A DNA stretch of 64,000 nucleotides from Voacanga thouarsii. Its lineage: Eukaryota > Streptophyta > Magnoliopsida > Gentianales > Apocynaceae. The notes under the pieces were generated by a model that saw only the letters and a list, made by a program, of their open reading frames with translations, searched no databases and had not been told where the DNA came from. This document shows positions 11,501 through 23,702 of this stretch, piece after piece. The stretch's first letter is position 1, and each line of letters starts with the position of its first letter. The translations under genes and the position numbers were made by a program. Where the stretch lies: assembly GCA_026120185.1 (NCBI GenBank), contig JANUWF010001691.1:725326-789325 (forward strand). Direction: 5' to 3'.

Positions 11501-12698
11501 GACATGGTTGTCACTAGATGAGCTAAGAATTATTTATGTAAGGCAGGTATAGCTTGAATGTGACCTTATGTTTTGTGTTTACCCCAGGCAAGGGTTAGGT
11601 CAGCCTTGGAAGACTTTTGAGTAGAGCAAGCAAAGAAGCAGGTAAGCTCCTGCATGAAGTTTTGTGAAGACCAAAAGTTATTGTGGCAAGTAAATGCAAT
11701 ATATATGGACATTTAATTGTAAAGGCAATTAAGGACTGTTTTTCCTTTTTATTTCAGTCAAGCAGTTCATTTGAAAATTGAACAAGCAATTTTACACAAA
11801 TCTAAACTTTTTCTAAAATCTAACTTGACTAGACTTTTGGAAACCCTTAATTGCTATTTCCAAATAAAGCAAAGCTTGATCAATTTTCTCCCAAGTGGAA
11901 CAATCAACGTTGAGTACTCAATAAGGGTAGACCACCAGGACTAGTCTTTGAAGGGTTAGGGTAAGTCTCTCAATAGGTGGCTACCTCTGAGGGGTGAGTC
12001 CTTTCTGGATAGGACGCCAGTTCGGTAGGTCATGCCGGTCCGAGCTAGCAAGTTTCAGTCATGTGGATTGTGTATTTCCGGAATGGACAACCGGTAAGTT
12101 TGGGTGTATAGATGGAGGAGTATCTCACCCAGTAGGCCGTACACCTACCTTTTGTCAGCATTGCACAAAGTGTGGCATTCTGACTGTTATTGGTCATGGG
12201 GCCCAACGTGTGGTAACCCATGGCTACCCATTTCAGTGGTTGTATTTATTGTGTACATGTATTATTTGAAAAGTGAAACACCACTCTTTATTTTCAACAC
12301 TTATTTATTGCTTGGCAGCACTTTTCCCTATGAAACTTTTACAACTTGCATACATGAATTATTTTACCTGAAACACTTAAAGCACACACGGGCTTACTGA
12401 GATTTTTATCTCACCACCTTTTATGTCATATTTTCAGGAAGATCCTGCTATGGAGATCATTAGCTAGAATGTTGCCTTGCTTGAAGACTCTTGTTATTTA
12501 CTTTAAGTATTGTTTGAGAGATTGTTGCAATTAATTTATTTTGGATTTGTGCCAGTATTTATCCTTTGGGTTGTAATAAATTTAATTTTAAAGTCTTTTG
12601 TTTTATTCTATTTTCATGTAACCTAGTTATAAAGACCCCTTGTCCTTTGGACGGGCGACATCCCCAACCCTGATGGACCTAGGTAGTGGGGTGTTACA
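8542..12698 (+). mobile_element. TGL-1: 4.16-kb TG...CA element, putative giant solo LTR
   Basis: It begins TGTGAAACCCC and ends GGGGTGTTACA. It is flanked by a perfect 5-bp duplication AATTA at 8537-8541 and 12699-12703. It interrupts the Copia-2 leader. I see no long ORF; the short frames at 9112-9551 and 11994-12400 are in variable, unconserved sequence. Features shared with the other copies: an A/B-box pair near the start (8795-8848), CCGAAA/TTTTCAGCC-rich sequence at 9100-10400, a CT repeat (10446-10488), an AT-rich block, and a conserved last 800 bp (GAGTACTCAATAAGGGTAG at 11912, GTCCTTTGGACGGG near 12642). TG...CA ends with a 5-bp duplication fit an LTR; with no internal region, a solo LTR is the simplest reading. 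Confidence 0.8.
8788..8854 (+). other. tRNA-like A-box/B-box pair inside TGL-1
   Basis: TGGTTTAGTAG at 8795-8805 fits the A-box pattern TRGYNNANNNG, and AGTTCAAATCC at 8838-8848 fits a B box. The start-to-start spacing is 43 nt, as in an intronless tRNA. A partial T-stem can be drawn but the acceptor arm does not close, so this is not a tRNA gene. The same pair occurs in TGL-2 and TGL-3. Confidence 0.55.
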
Positions 12699-12703
12699 AA
12701 TTA

Positions 12704-14229
12704 GATCTTTAATTAGACATGTATTTATCCCACTATTTTACTCAAATCAATAGCCCCTACTATTAACTTGGAAAAGTCCATTGGAAGCTTTCTTAGTGGA
12801 TCAGTATCCAAATTACTTAAGAATTACCTTGGGTTTACCAAACAAACCACTGTTAAGTTCAATGATAGGTATCCAATGTCAATTGCATCAAATGCAACTA
12901 CTAGATCATTGGGTGATTAAGATATTTTAATCTTAAAGCACTTAGTGCTTACCCAACCTTACCTCTAATATTATTTATGCATGGATTTTCCCAACTGAAA
13001 TAAACATATTAGTTAAATCTAACCCATTAATCTGGAATTAAATTCTATAGCTTGAACATGCTCAATGTCGAGTAGGCTTGGATTTGCCTAACAACCTGAT
13101 CTTGAAAAGCAACTCTCGTTCTTACAATATTAATGGAAGGTATTAGATTTGATATTGTTTAAGGGATGTTAATTATTTAATTAGTGGTCTCATCTTTTAG
13201 TATGTATAATTATCAACATATTGACAATATTGTAATAGGCTTAATTATGTGGCTAAGTTATAGACTTTTCTAGATTAATTTTCTTAAGTTAAGTAGGAAA
13301 TTAATTTTGGTAAAACCTATATGTTCATGCATGTTTTGAGAAGAACGTCTTACCATCTTCTTACTTCGTCTTGGTCGCCATCTCCATAAATTCGTATAAT
13401 AATTTCTATTACAATCTAACCTATGTAGTCTAATTATATAGATTCCTAATAAAGAAACCTCAAGTTACATTCGAAGTGAATTAGATGAGAAGAGAATTTA
13501 CAAGAGAATTATAGAAAAAAGTAGGACACGCGGACCTACTTATTCAAAACAAAGTAATAAAAATGCGTAACACAACATTAATTAATCAAAATTAATTGGT
13601 CTAAGTCCATAATTAAACTAACTTGTTAAAATATGCTTAAAACATGTTAGGCAAAATAAATACACTTGAAATATAAATTCCAAAATCATTATTTTGGAAT
13701 AGAATAAACAATAGATCCAAAATCCTATTTTGGATACTATTCGGGTTTCTTTTGAAAAAGAAAACATTTTTGTGGATTAAAACAAAAACAAAAAGTTTTT
13801 TAAAAATACCTTGGGCTGCCTAGGATCCTCACTGGCAGCTTAGGACCTTCCTAGGCTGCCAGGGAGATCCCTGGGAGGCCTAAGAGCTTCTCAGGCCGAC
13901 TGGTGGCTTCTTAGGCAGCCTAGGACCTTCCTAGGCTAGCAGCAGACCAGGCAGCCTAGGTTGCTCTCCTAGGCGTCCTAGTCACTGGAATTTCATTTTT
14001 CCTTTTTTTTTCGTTGTTTCAATTCAATTTTAGAAATAAATTTCTTGTTGGGTTTGGATTTGAAAAACATGTTAATCTCTATTAACAAATCAATATGATC
14101 ACTACCACAATAATCAAAATCGACCCATTAAAGCGAATTTTAAAAATCAAAGTATTTGTTAAACAATTTCACATATTAGAATGTTTGTATAAAATAATTT
14201 CAAAACAATAAAAACTTGTAAAATACATA
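12704..14229 (-). mobile_element. Copia-2 leader between primer site and gag
   Basis: No coding region recognised. Positions 12704-13140 match, on the minus strand, the Copia-4 leader at 55735-55990 and 59327-59560. Examples are the AAGAACGAGAG block, the GGCAAACCCAAGCCTAC-like block and AATAGTGGGATAAATAC. The TGL-1 insertion separates this stretch from the gag start. Confidence 0.75.
13812..13986 (-). repeat. GC-rich imperfect repeat cassette in the Copia-2 leader
   Basis: Several imperfect copies of a CCTAGGCTGCC / AGGACCTTCCTAGG unit, rich in the palindrome CCTAGG, stand out from AT-rich surroundings. The cassette begins about 250 nt downstream of the primer site. Copia-4 and Copia-3 have GC-rich repeats in a similar leader position but with different sequence. 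Confidence 0.7.
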
Positions 14230-14247
14230 TGAGATGGCTCTAAACCA
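14230..14247 (-). other. Copia-2 primer-binding site (degenerate, tRNA-iMet type)
   Basis: Minus strand TGGTTTAGAGCCATCTCA; Copia elements usually carry TGGTATCAGAGCCATG-like sequence complementary to the initiator tRNA-Met. Two changes in the core. It sits one base after the putative LTR end. Confidence 0.65.
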
Positions 14248-14248
14248 C

Positions 14249-15815
14249 TGTTAGATTTCAATCATACAATAACAATTAATGCCCAGTGGAAATTTAAATG
14301 AAATCCATGCAAAATTCCTCTGTAAATTGTCTAAGCCTTATGCCACTAAATTCCAAATGTAGGAATTTCTCTAATCGTATCCACATGAGGAATTATACTG
14401 ACAATGGCACCAGGAATCAATGCTAGTTGATTTAATTTCAGTGGCAATAGGTTTTTAATTTTCGTGCAAAGAAATTAAGAGAAAGTATGCTCTTCTTGTA
14501 AAGGAAAAACTCGATTCTTTTTTCCAAAGGAAAAAAAACTCGTAGGCTTTGTGTGTGTCTTGTTTATATATATCCACAATAGAGAACAATTTCTCTGTTT
14601 TTGTAAGACATCCACCACCACACACCATCTAAAACCTTTTAGGAGATAACAAGCGTAAAGCCGATGTACAGAGTCTTCTTACTATCAATTATGGGCTTGA
14701 GTTCTTTTAATCGTAATTGACCCCATAAAGATTCAACAATTACAATTTTACCCATTTAATTATAACACTTTGTAATTAGCCCATAATTATTATTTCTTCT
14801 CACAAATTAATCCCATTATATTAGCATATAATATATTGAGTACCAATGCCTCTATGGTGTGTGACTTATTTTAGGTTTTCCCGTCGATTGGTAGCTAATA
14901 TAAATTAATTCTATCACTATAGAATTAATAATCCTTAATAATTAAAATTAACTTATTAATTCTAATTAGAATTAATTTAGAATAATTTATTAATTCTCTA
15001 ATTAATAAATCCATATTTAGCAGATCAATTGTGGCATCTAGCAATGCATCATGACCACCCAAAAGTCCAGAAAGTCAAGTGGCTTGATATGAACCTTTCA
15101 ATAGAAAAATATCAGTGTAATAAACTTCTTTCATTATACTATATCTCATTCGGTTTAAAGTGTGGAATTAGTGCCAACTCCCTCTAAAACATAATTAATT
15201 CTAGCCCGAATTAATTTGTACTTGTTCCAGAATATATTACTTAATATGTGTATCAATAAAACTATTTCCAAAACATAGTCACCTTGGCCAAGGACTTCTG
15301 GAGTAATGATTTCATACAAGTGGTCGTGAGATATACACCTCTACTTTTAGGAGTGATGAATCTTTTATTGACCTTCTCAACTGCTTTTGTTTACTCTACG
15401 TTGTATCTAATATCCGTTCTCTAGGTAGCCCTAGATAAGCTTCTAAAAATTAGAATTAAAGTACAATTCTTGGTAAATAAAGTACCTTGGAGATCTCAAG
15501 TCTAAGGGTACTTGCATATTTGCTATAATAAGATTCTATCACTGGCACTAAATAGTTATCCGTGTGATTATCTCATAGCTTGGTCATCCTATGAACTTGT
15601 TTGATTAATAAGCATCTATATATTAACTTTGAATATCACAATACTTATGGATGTGAGGACGACCACTTGATCAAATCAAAAAGTATAACACGTGCTATTA
15701 TTTGCACATTAATAATGTCCTATCTTATTGATACTATAACTAAGGATAATTTAAGCACAAGTACTACATAATGTAGTAGAAATCTCACATTATGGTCTCT
15801 ATCGTAATTTCATTA
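14249..15815 (-). repeat. Copia-2 5' LTR (5' end missing)
   Basis: Collinear with the 3' LTR at 3532-4815 over about 1.1 kb, plus about 430 bp of the LTR end that the other copy has lost. The first about 150-170 bp are missing: the sequence stops near 15815, where LINE sequence of the opposite strand begins. Confidence 0.75.
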
Positions 15816-15818
15816 ACA

Positions 15819-18085
15819 CTATAATATGTGGTGATCTAAATGAACATGTGAGTACTGATCAGAGAGGGTTTGAGAGTGTTCATGGTGGTCAGGGTCTCAG
15901 AGTTAGAAATAAAGTAGGAATTGCTATTCTTGACTTTGCCTTGGCCTATGATTTGACCATAGCAAACACCTTGTTTAAGAATAGAGATTCTCACATAGTG
16001 ACCTTTAGAAGTGGGTTAAATGCTGATCAGATAGACTTCTTTATTATGAGGCATAGGTTTCATAGTGGTTGTACAGATTGTAAAGTTATTCTAGGCCAGA
16101 GTGTAGTTACACAACACAGGCTGTTGGTCCTCGATTTTAATTTTAGGAAAAATAGTAAGCAGTGAAATCTTCGAGTTGACCCTAGGATCAAGTGGTGGAA
16201 GCTTCAGGGGGATGAAAGAATAGCCTTTGGCGATAAGGTCGTTGAGGTAAATAACTGGTCTTCTGATATGGATTCAGATCCAGATACTAAGTGAAGAAAG
16301 ATGGCTCAATGTATTAGGATAGTAGCTAAGAAAGTTCTTGGGGAATCTAAAAGAAAAGTACAATGACGAGTTGTGATAGAACAAAGTGAAAGAAGTCGTA
16401 AGGAGTAAAAGAGAGTACTATAGAAACTTAGGGAAGTGTAGGAGTGATGAGAATTTTATGAAATACAAGGTCGCACGAAAAAAAGCTAAAGAAGATGTTA
16501 GAAAGCAAGATCCATAGTTTACAAGGATTTAGATAAAAAGTTGGATACCAAATACGAGAAGAAGAATATATATAGACTGGCACGTTATAGGGAGAAGAAG
16601 ATGAGAGATATTGGTGTGGTGAAATGTGTAAAGGACAACAACCATAGAGTTTTAGTTAATGACGAAGAAATAAAAGACAGATGGAGGTTATATTTTGATA
16701 AGTTATTTAACGGGAGTCAAGTCTAAGTTCCGAGTGTAGGTAGCTTTGTGATTTCGAACGAAGAGGTTAACTGTGTATGTATTCGTTGTATTCAGAAGCA
16801 TGAAGTCCTAGATACCTTTAAAAGGATAAGACCAAAAAAAACAGTAGGATCGGATAGTGTACCGATCGAGGTTTGGAAGTGTTTAGGAGAGATAAGTATT
16901 ACGTGGCTAACAAATCTATTCAATAGGGTATATATAGTTAATAAGATGCCTACAAAGTGGAGAAAGAGTACTCTAATTCCTCTGTATTAGAATAAAGGGG
17001 ATGTTCAAGATTATGCGAATTACCGTGGGATTAAACTCATGAGTCATACTATGAAGTTTTGGGAAAGAGTGATTGAATAGAGGTTACAGGGCATTATACA
17101 AATTTTAGATAATCAGTTTAGTTTTATGCCTGGGCATTCACTATGGAGGCAATTCATTTATTACGATAGATGATTGAATATTATAGGAAAAGAAAGAAAG
17201 ATTTACATATGGTATTTATTGATCAGGAGAAAGCCTATGACAAGGTGCCCAAAGAAGTAGTTTGGTGGGTGCTGGCCAAGAAAGGTGTATTGCTAAAGTA
17301 TATTACTCTCATTAAAGATATATATGAGGGAGCATGTACAAATTTAAGGACTTATGCTAGAATGACTACAGAGTTCCCTATTACTATCATGGTGTATCAA
17401 GGATCAGTGCTTTGCCCTTTCCTCTTTGTGGCCGTTATGGATGAGTTGATATGAACTATACAGAAGGTTGTGCCATGGTGTATGTTGTTTGCGGATGATA
17501 TTGTGTTGATTGATGAGACTAGAGTCGGTCGGTATAAATGCTAAATTAGAGGTGTGACGACAAATATTAGAATCCAAGGGCTTCAAAATTAGTAGGAGTA
17601 AATAGAGTATATGGAATGCAAGTTCAGTGGTAGCAGAAATATAGCCCAGAGTGTAATTTTGGAAGGTAGAGATATACCGATAGTTGATTGCTTTTGATAT
17701 CTAGGATCTATTATTTCGAAAGACGGAAAGCTCGATGGCAACGTTACACCCCGAGTTAAGGGAGGGGTTGGTTAAAATGGAGAAGTGCGACTGGTGTTCT
17801 ATGTGATTATAATGTACTATTGAATCTAAAGGGAAAGTTCTACAAGACAGCTTAAGACCTGCTTTGTTATATGACACGAAATGTTGGGCAGTTTAAAAGT
17901 GTCATATTCAAAAAATGAAAGTAGCTGAGATGCGTTTGTTACAGTGGATGTATGGATATACTAGAAAGGATAGAATTAGAAATGAGACCATTAGGGAAAA
18001 GGTGGGCATGGCATCTATTGAGGAAAATATGAGAGAAAGTCGCTTGCATTGGTTTGGACATATTCAGAGAAGACCGATGGGCTTT
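15819..18085 (+). pseudogene. LINE fragment: endonuclease and reverse transcriptase
   Basis: The C-terminal endonuclease (GDLNEHVS at about 15827, LDFALAYDL, QIDFF, TQHRLLVLDF near 16120) is followed by a linker and a non-LTR reverse transcriptase. RT blocks visible: SDSVPIEVWKCLGE near 16855, NYRGIKL near 17020, MVFIDQEKAYDKVP near 17210, and the catalytic FADDIVLIDE at 17488. A C-terminal HWFGHIQRR block lies at 18050. This architecture matches plant LINEs that I recall as RTE-like; the clade is uncertain. Many stops and frameshifts. The start of the endonuclease and the 3' tail are both missing and no poly(A) tail or target duplication is seen, so it is a fragment caught between rearranged elements. 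Confidence 0.8.
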
Positions 18086-18087
18086 GT

Positions 18088-18310
18088 TGGGCTTTATTTC
18101 AAAATTATTTGCATCCACCCTAGGCCTAGTGTTACTCGAGACTATGCTCGAGATTGTAGGTTTCACAAAGTCATCCATAACCCTCCATGTTGACAATCAA
18201 GTTCCTTTGGATTGTTCGGCAGATCTTTGATAATGTCCTTTTGATTTCAGGGTCAAAATCGACTATCTCGCCTTCGGATTTTTGGGTCATGTACCAAGGA
18301 TAACACCTAG
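18088..18310 (-). pseudogene. gag: Athila gag N-terminal fragment
   Basis: The minus strand encodes EIVDFDPEIKRTL near 18270 and, after a frame change, [11 protein letters not shown] and [10 protein letters not shown] near 18110. The V.ANNFELKP block is a hallmark of Athila gag as I recall it. The fragment ends at the LINE junction. It lies about 240 bp downstream of a tRNA-Asp primer site, the expected distance for gag of this lineage, so the LTR upstream acts here as a 5' LTR. Confidence 0.7.
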
Positions 18311-18550
18311 AAAAGACAAGAAGTAAGTTAGATAACAGGAGTCATGATTACAAAAAAATTAAAAGATTACAAAGTTAGTCAATAGAACATAGTCAAAGTT
18401 AGTAGGTTATGTTACAAGGGTATACACAGATACACAAGATATAAAAGATAGCACTTTGTTGCAAAAAGAAAATTTGTACATATTCATATGTTTACCTATT
18501 TACATATTTACATGGTTAAATCAACAAAATCCAAGCTTTCATGATATTGT
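18311..18550 (-). mobile_element. Athila leader
   Basis: AT-rich noncoding sequence between the primer-binding site and the gag start. Nothing else is recognisable in it. Confidence 0.6.
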
Positions 18551-18568
18551 TCCTCGGCAACGGCGCCA
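18551..18568 (-). other. Athila primer-binding site (tRNA-Asp type)
   Basis: Minus strand TGGCGCCGTTGCCGAGGA, complementary to the 3' end of plant tRNA-Asp (CCCCGGCAACGGCGCCA) with one mismatch. This is the usual primer site of Athila elements and fixes the strand and the 5' LTR boundary nearby. Confidence 0.85.
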
Positions 18569-21500
18569 AAAACTTTATACGTATTTATTTGGGTATAAAA
18601 ATCATATAAAAATAAGCACATTCCCAATCAAGTTTAAATTAAAATGTTAACCCCAAATTAGACATACGAGTAAGTGTACTCATCATTAACATAGTATAAG
18701 GTTCAAATGAGTGTCGATTCTCCAGGAACAAGCATACATTAATCACTTTTTTTTCATTGTTTAACCAACTCAATAAAGTGAAAAATAAAATAAAATAAAA
18801 TAATAAATACATGTCAAGGATGGAGAATTATGTAACTTAAACCATTGCTTTGGCAAACATGATCTTAAAGTACTTAACTATTATCATAACTCATTATTCT
18901 CTTGGCTTCATGAAGGATTAAAATAGATTCACTTCTTTTCGAATCCATGAAATCACTACCTTCTAGATAAATTAGCATCACATTCCTATCTCAACTAATT
19001 CACTAAAAGATGCATTAAACACAATTCTTGATTAAATTTACATTCCTGGCAAACTTAAACATGAAATTAACCAATGAATCCATTCCTGCCAGACATCAAT
19101 TAACCTTTAATTACATTGTTCTTAGCAATTAACCCCTTTTCCAAGCAATTTAATAGACAACAAATATGAAACTAATGAATTGAAACCATCATCAACCCCT
19201 TTTCCAAGCAAGTTAATGGAAAGAGACAACTAACCAATTTCGTACTACTCACAAGTAATTAAATACCAAGAATAACAATCAATTAATCAAAAGATCAAAT
19301 AACTCTAAAAATCATGAATACCTAAAACAATGTCAAATTACAATAAAACCATTAACATATCATTGTTCAAGAAAAAGAAAACAAAGTAAAAGAAAACACT
19401 CATAGACAAGCCTCCTTCTTCTTCCTTTGTAGACCTTCTTGCACAACCCTCCTTGAATTGAAGAATTCCTCCTTTGATTTGAATGATTTTCTAAGATGAT
19501 CTATGAATTCTCCCATTTTCTCTTATGTTTTCCCTCTATTTATAGGCTTAGAAAGTGCCTAAACTCGTTGGTGTAAGGTTCTTTGTAACACCCCGCTACC
19601 TAGGCCCGCCAGGGCCGAGGATGTCGCCCCGTCCAAAGGACAAGGGATATTTATAACTAGGTCACACAAATAAAATTGCGGAATAAGAATAATACTTTAA
19701 CTAAAAAAAAATTATTACAACCCAAAGAAAACTTCAAGAATAAATCTATGATTTCCCAAAACAAAACCATAAATAAAATTATCCACTCTTATCTCCCCAA
19801 AGCAATACATAGAATTAAATGACAACAATCTCTTCCAAGGCAGATACTACTAGCTACTCATCCCCACAGCAAGATCGACCTGAAATCATGGGAAAAAGGT
19901 GATGAGACAGAAATCTCAGTAAGTCCGTGTGTGCTTTGGGTGTTTAGTGAAAACAGTTCATGGATGCAAAGTGTGAAATCTTTATAAGAGAAATATTGGC
20001 AAGCAATAAACATTAGTCAAAAGCAAGAGTGGCGTTTTAGCTATTCCAGCCATACATGATCAACAAAATCAACCACTCATAAGAAAGGATTATGGGTTAC
20101 CACACGTTGGGCCCCACAACCGGATGGTCAGTATGCCACACTCTGTGCATACCGCCGGTCAAAATGCCACACTTTGTGCAGACTGACAAAAGTAGGTGAT
20201 CAGCCTACTGGGCAAGATACTCCTCCTTCTCTATACCCAAACAACAACTGGGTGTCCATTCCGGTAAAACACAATCATTTGACTGAAAAGAACACTGCTA
20301 GCTCGGACCGGCACGACCCACTGGACTGACATCCTATCCGGGAAGGACTCACCCCTCAGAGGTGGCCACCTACTGAGAGACTTACCCTAACCCCTCAAGG
20401 ACTAGTCCTAGTAGTCCACCCTTATTGAGTACTCAACGACGTTTCCCACTTGGGATAAAATTAACAAAACATTGTTCCACATGAAAATGGCATTTTGAGG
20501 GTTTCCAAAGTCTTTGTAAAAATCAGCTTTAGAATGAGTTTAGGTTTGGCAAATCTGCTTCTTGTCTTTTAAATAATTCAAATGCTTGAAATAAGAGAGA
20601 GTTCAACCCTCAATTGCCTTTACATAAATGAGTGTCCATACACTTTACATTTGGCTTGCCATAAGAAAAACATTTCACATCAATTAGGTTTTATGCAGGA
20701 GCTTACCTAATTCTTGCTCACAACAACAAGGTCTCCAACAGCTGACCTAACCCCACATGGCAAATACAAATCACAATCAATTCCAAGCCACAATCCACTT
20801 CCTCAATTTTAACTCAACACAACTTACTACTACCATGATCCTAGTGTCCCAAGCTTTAAGGTTAAACAATAAGTAAATATGGTAAGAGTTGAGCCTAGTG
20901 TGATATTTAACATAATTAATGGTTTGGGAAATAAATTTTAATAAGTTGAAAGCTTAAATCTTGTTAAGAAAAATTTAGAGTTTATTTGATCAAGAGTCCT
21001 AAGTAGTTTTAGGTAAAATAATGATTTATTAATAATTTAGTTGTTAGAAACTAATTGATAGCTAAAATTAGTTGAAAATGAATTTAATGAGTCTTGCTTG
21101 AAAAATAATAAATAGATTCTTATCGGGTTTTGATTAAAAGATAATAATTAAATTGTAGTAATAAATATTTCACTAATCATAATTATTTCCATAAAAGGCT
21201 TTAATTGATTTCATTATTTTAAATAATATATATATATATTATTTTTCTAGCAAAGCTATTATTTATTTGACTAAAATATTCTTATTGTTTATAACAGTCC
21301 AAAACTACCCTTCCTAGGGTTTTTTTTTCGAAAATACAAAAGAAAAATTATTTTATTGAATATTTTATTCAACAAGTAAAATTAGTTTAGGGACAACTAG
21401 ATCATGATTCAAATTCCTATGGCTAACCACAATTAAGAACATATGCAATCCTTCCATTCATCAAATCGACCAAATCTTGCACATAAGCATAGATCTAAAT

Positions 21501-21725
21501 TTATTAAGACATGATCTAACCTCTACTAGCATAAATATGATCATGGCTTCAATAATCTAACATGCATATAAATCCTATTCACTAAATGTGACATAATCTC
21601 TAGCATGCTTTATCTCAAATACTTCATACATCAAACCTCAAATCATCACACAATCAATCAAGATAATCCTTTCGTGCATAAATCCCATCCCCTTCACAAT
21701 CATACAAATGTTCATACTTCAATCT

Positions 21726-21729
<4 letters not shown>

Positions 21730-21777
<48 letters not shown>
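21730..21777. repeat. (AT)n microsatellite in TGL-2
   Basis: About 24 AT dinucleotides; the other TGL copies lack an equivalent run, so this expansion is specific to this copy. Confidence 0.9.
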
Positions 21778-21778
<1 letters not shown>

Positions 21779-23650
21779 TCGAATCCTATCACCATCCACC
21801 TACTATCAACATCATCCTAGAGACATAATTCTATAGTTTAAAAGAAGGATTGAAGGTACTTACTTAATTTATGAATGCCTTGAAGGAGTTTAGAGTAGAT
21901 CTCAACTCCTAGATGTCTAACTTTGTCCAAGGGAGATGGCGAGAGCATGATTATGGAAGAAGAAGTCATCCGGCCAAGGAAGAGGAATTTCGGCCATGAG
22001 AGAGAGAGAGAGAGAGTGAGTGAGTAAGTGAGATCATTAGTATGTTTATTCACATAGGTTTTCACTAGAGATCAAGTTTGGAGAAGATGAAGTTGATAGA
22101 GTAAATTTACCTTGAAGATGTTCTTGTCCTTCACAGAAATTTCTAGTTTTGATCCGAAGTAGCAAATGATTTAAGGAGTTTGATGTTAAGAATGGTGTCG
22201 ATGGACTCACAGCAGTAAGTAGGTCAAATCTGGAGATTTTAGTGAAGGTTTGAGGTGATTTGGAGGGGTATTAGGTGAAAGAAAGTAGTAGGTGTTCTTG
22301 ATGTAGTGTGTGTGTTCTTGGAGATTGAAGGGAATTGAGCGATTGTAGTGTAGCTGCCGAAAATTCTAAGGGAATTAGGCTGGCTGAATTTCTATAGGGT
22401 TTAGGGAGTTGTTTCTCTGATCTGGAAGGGAAAAGGAAAGGTTAGTTGTTACAATCCTTGAAGAATATTTTTAGGTAGTGAATTTGGAAACTAAATATTT
22501 CTAGAATATCTTGATAATTGAAGAGCTTTGAAGGTCTCCTATGGCCGACTGGTTGAGTAGTTTTTCTGAGGAATTAAAGCTGGTTCAAGGTAGCTTAGGG
22601 TGGCCAAAACTAAGGTGCACAATGATGAAGAAGAAGTCTGGTCAATGGAGTGATATATTATGGAAGGTTGCTAAACAAAGATGGCTGGAATTTTGGAAAC
22701 CAATCAAGCAAAATTGTAGGGATTTGGTGGAGGGATTTTCAGGTAGCCATTGCTGGATTTCGTGCAGAAGCTTAAGGGGAACAATGGAGCTCTATTAGTG
22801 GAGGTTTAAGGAAGGTTTTTGCAGAATAAGATTGGTGTTTCGGCTGGGAGAAAAATAGAAAACAAAGCTGGAACTTGGACTGCCCAGAATTTTCGCTGGG
22901 CAGATTTTCGGCTGCCATTTCCAGCCGACTTACAGAGGGTTTGAAGGGGAACTTCAGGGGTTTTCAAGGCTGGTTTCCAGCCTTCTTCATAGAGGAAAAA
23001 CATGGCTAAGGAACTGAACAAAATTTGGAAGAAAACAGCTTGGTTTTGGACTCTCAAAGCTGTGATTTGTACAAGAATTTTTCCTACTTTTGCTCCAACT
23101 TTTAGCAGTCCGAAAATGGCTAAGAATTTCAGATTACAAACTGATCCTAAAGACCATTTTTCTGGCAGCATTTGAGAGGGAATGCTAGCTAAGAAACTCG
23201 ACATTTTGAAGGCACAACAAGCTGGAAAATTTTCAGCCCATTCCAATAAAGAAGATGAGCTAGCTAGGGAGAATTTTCAACAACCTCACTAGAGGGATTT
23301 TTCCTCTTTGAACTTTTCACAACTCTTCCACATTTTTCAGACCATAAGAAGTCTTTTACTAAGACATTTTGATCCTACAAAACCTCAGCACTTTACTGAA
23401 ATTTCTGGAAAGAAGATGGCTAGAACATTTTGATTAAACTAAGGAGTTGAGAATTAAGGAAAAATCAAAGATCAAGGGAAAATGAATTCCCTTTAAGAAA
23501 TTCGAGTAGAGCAAGGGAGTGGAATAAGGTTACTCCTAACATGTCTCTCTCTTAGGACATCATCCCTACCTTACCCTAAGCTCATAAGGCCGAAACTATT
23601 TCTTCCCAAGCAAAAATAAAATTTAATCAAGCTAAAGCTTCCATGATGAA

Positions 23651-23702
23651 ATTTGAACCCTAGACTTCCATAATTAATTCTAAGGCTCTAACCACTAAAC
23701 CA
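23651..23702 (-). other. tRNA-like A-box/B-box pair inside TGL-2
   Basis: Minus strand TGGTTTAGTGG (23702-23692) is an A-box match and GGGTTCAAAT (23660-23651) a B-box match, spaced 42 nt start to start. Same place and orientation relative to the element start as in TGL-1 and TGL-3. Confidence 0.55.

Larger units (their letters stand above)
3532..15815 (-). mobile_element. Copia-2: minus-strand LTR retrotransposon with nested insertion
   Basis: In minus-strand order: 5' LTR (15815-14249, its start missing), degenerate tRNA-iMet primer site (14247-14230), leader (14229-12704) with a GC-rich cassette, nested TGL-1 (12698-8542), gag (from 8471), protease, integrase, reverse transcriptase, RNase H, polypurine tract (4830-4816) and 3' LTR (4815-3532, its end missing). 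Gene order gag-PR-IN-RT-RH identifies Copia. Its closest relative in the window is Copia-4 (53850-63835), which matches it collinearly through leader, gag, pol and LTR start. Outer ends are truncated, so the flanking target duplication cannot be read. Confidence 0.85.
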
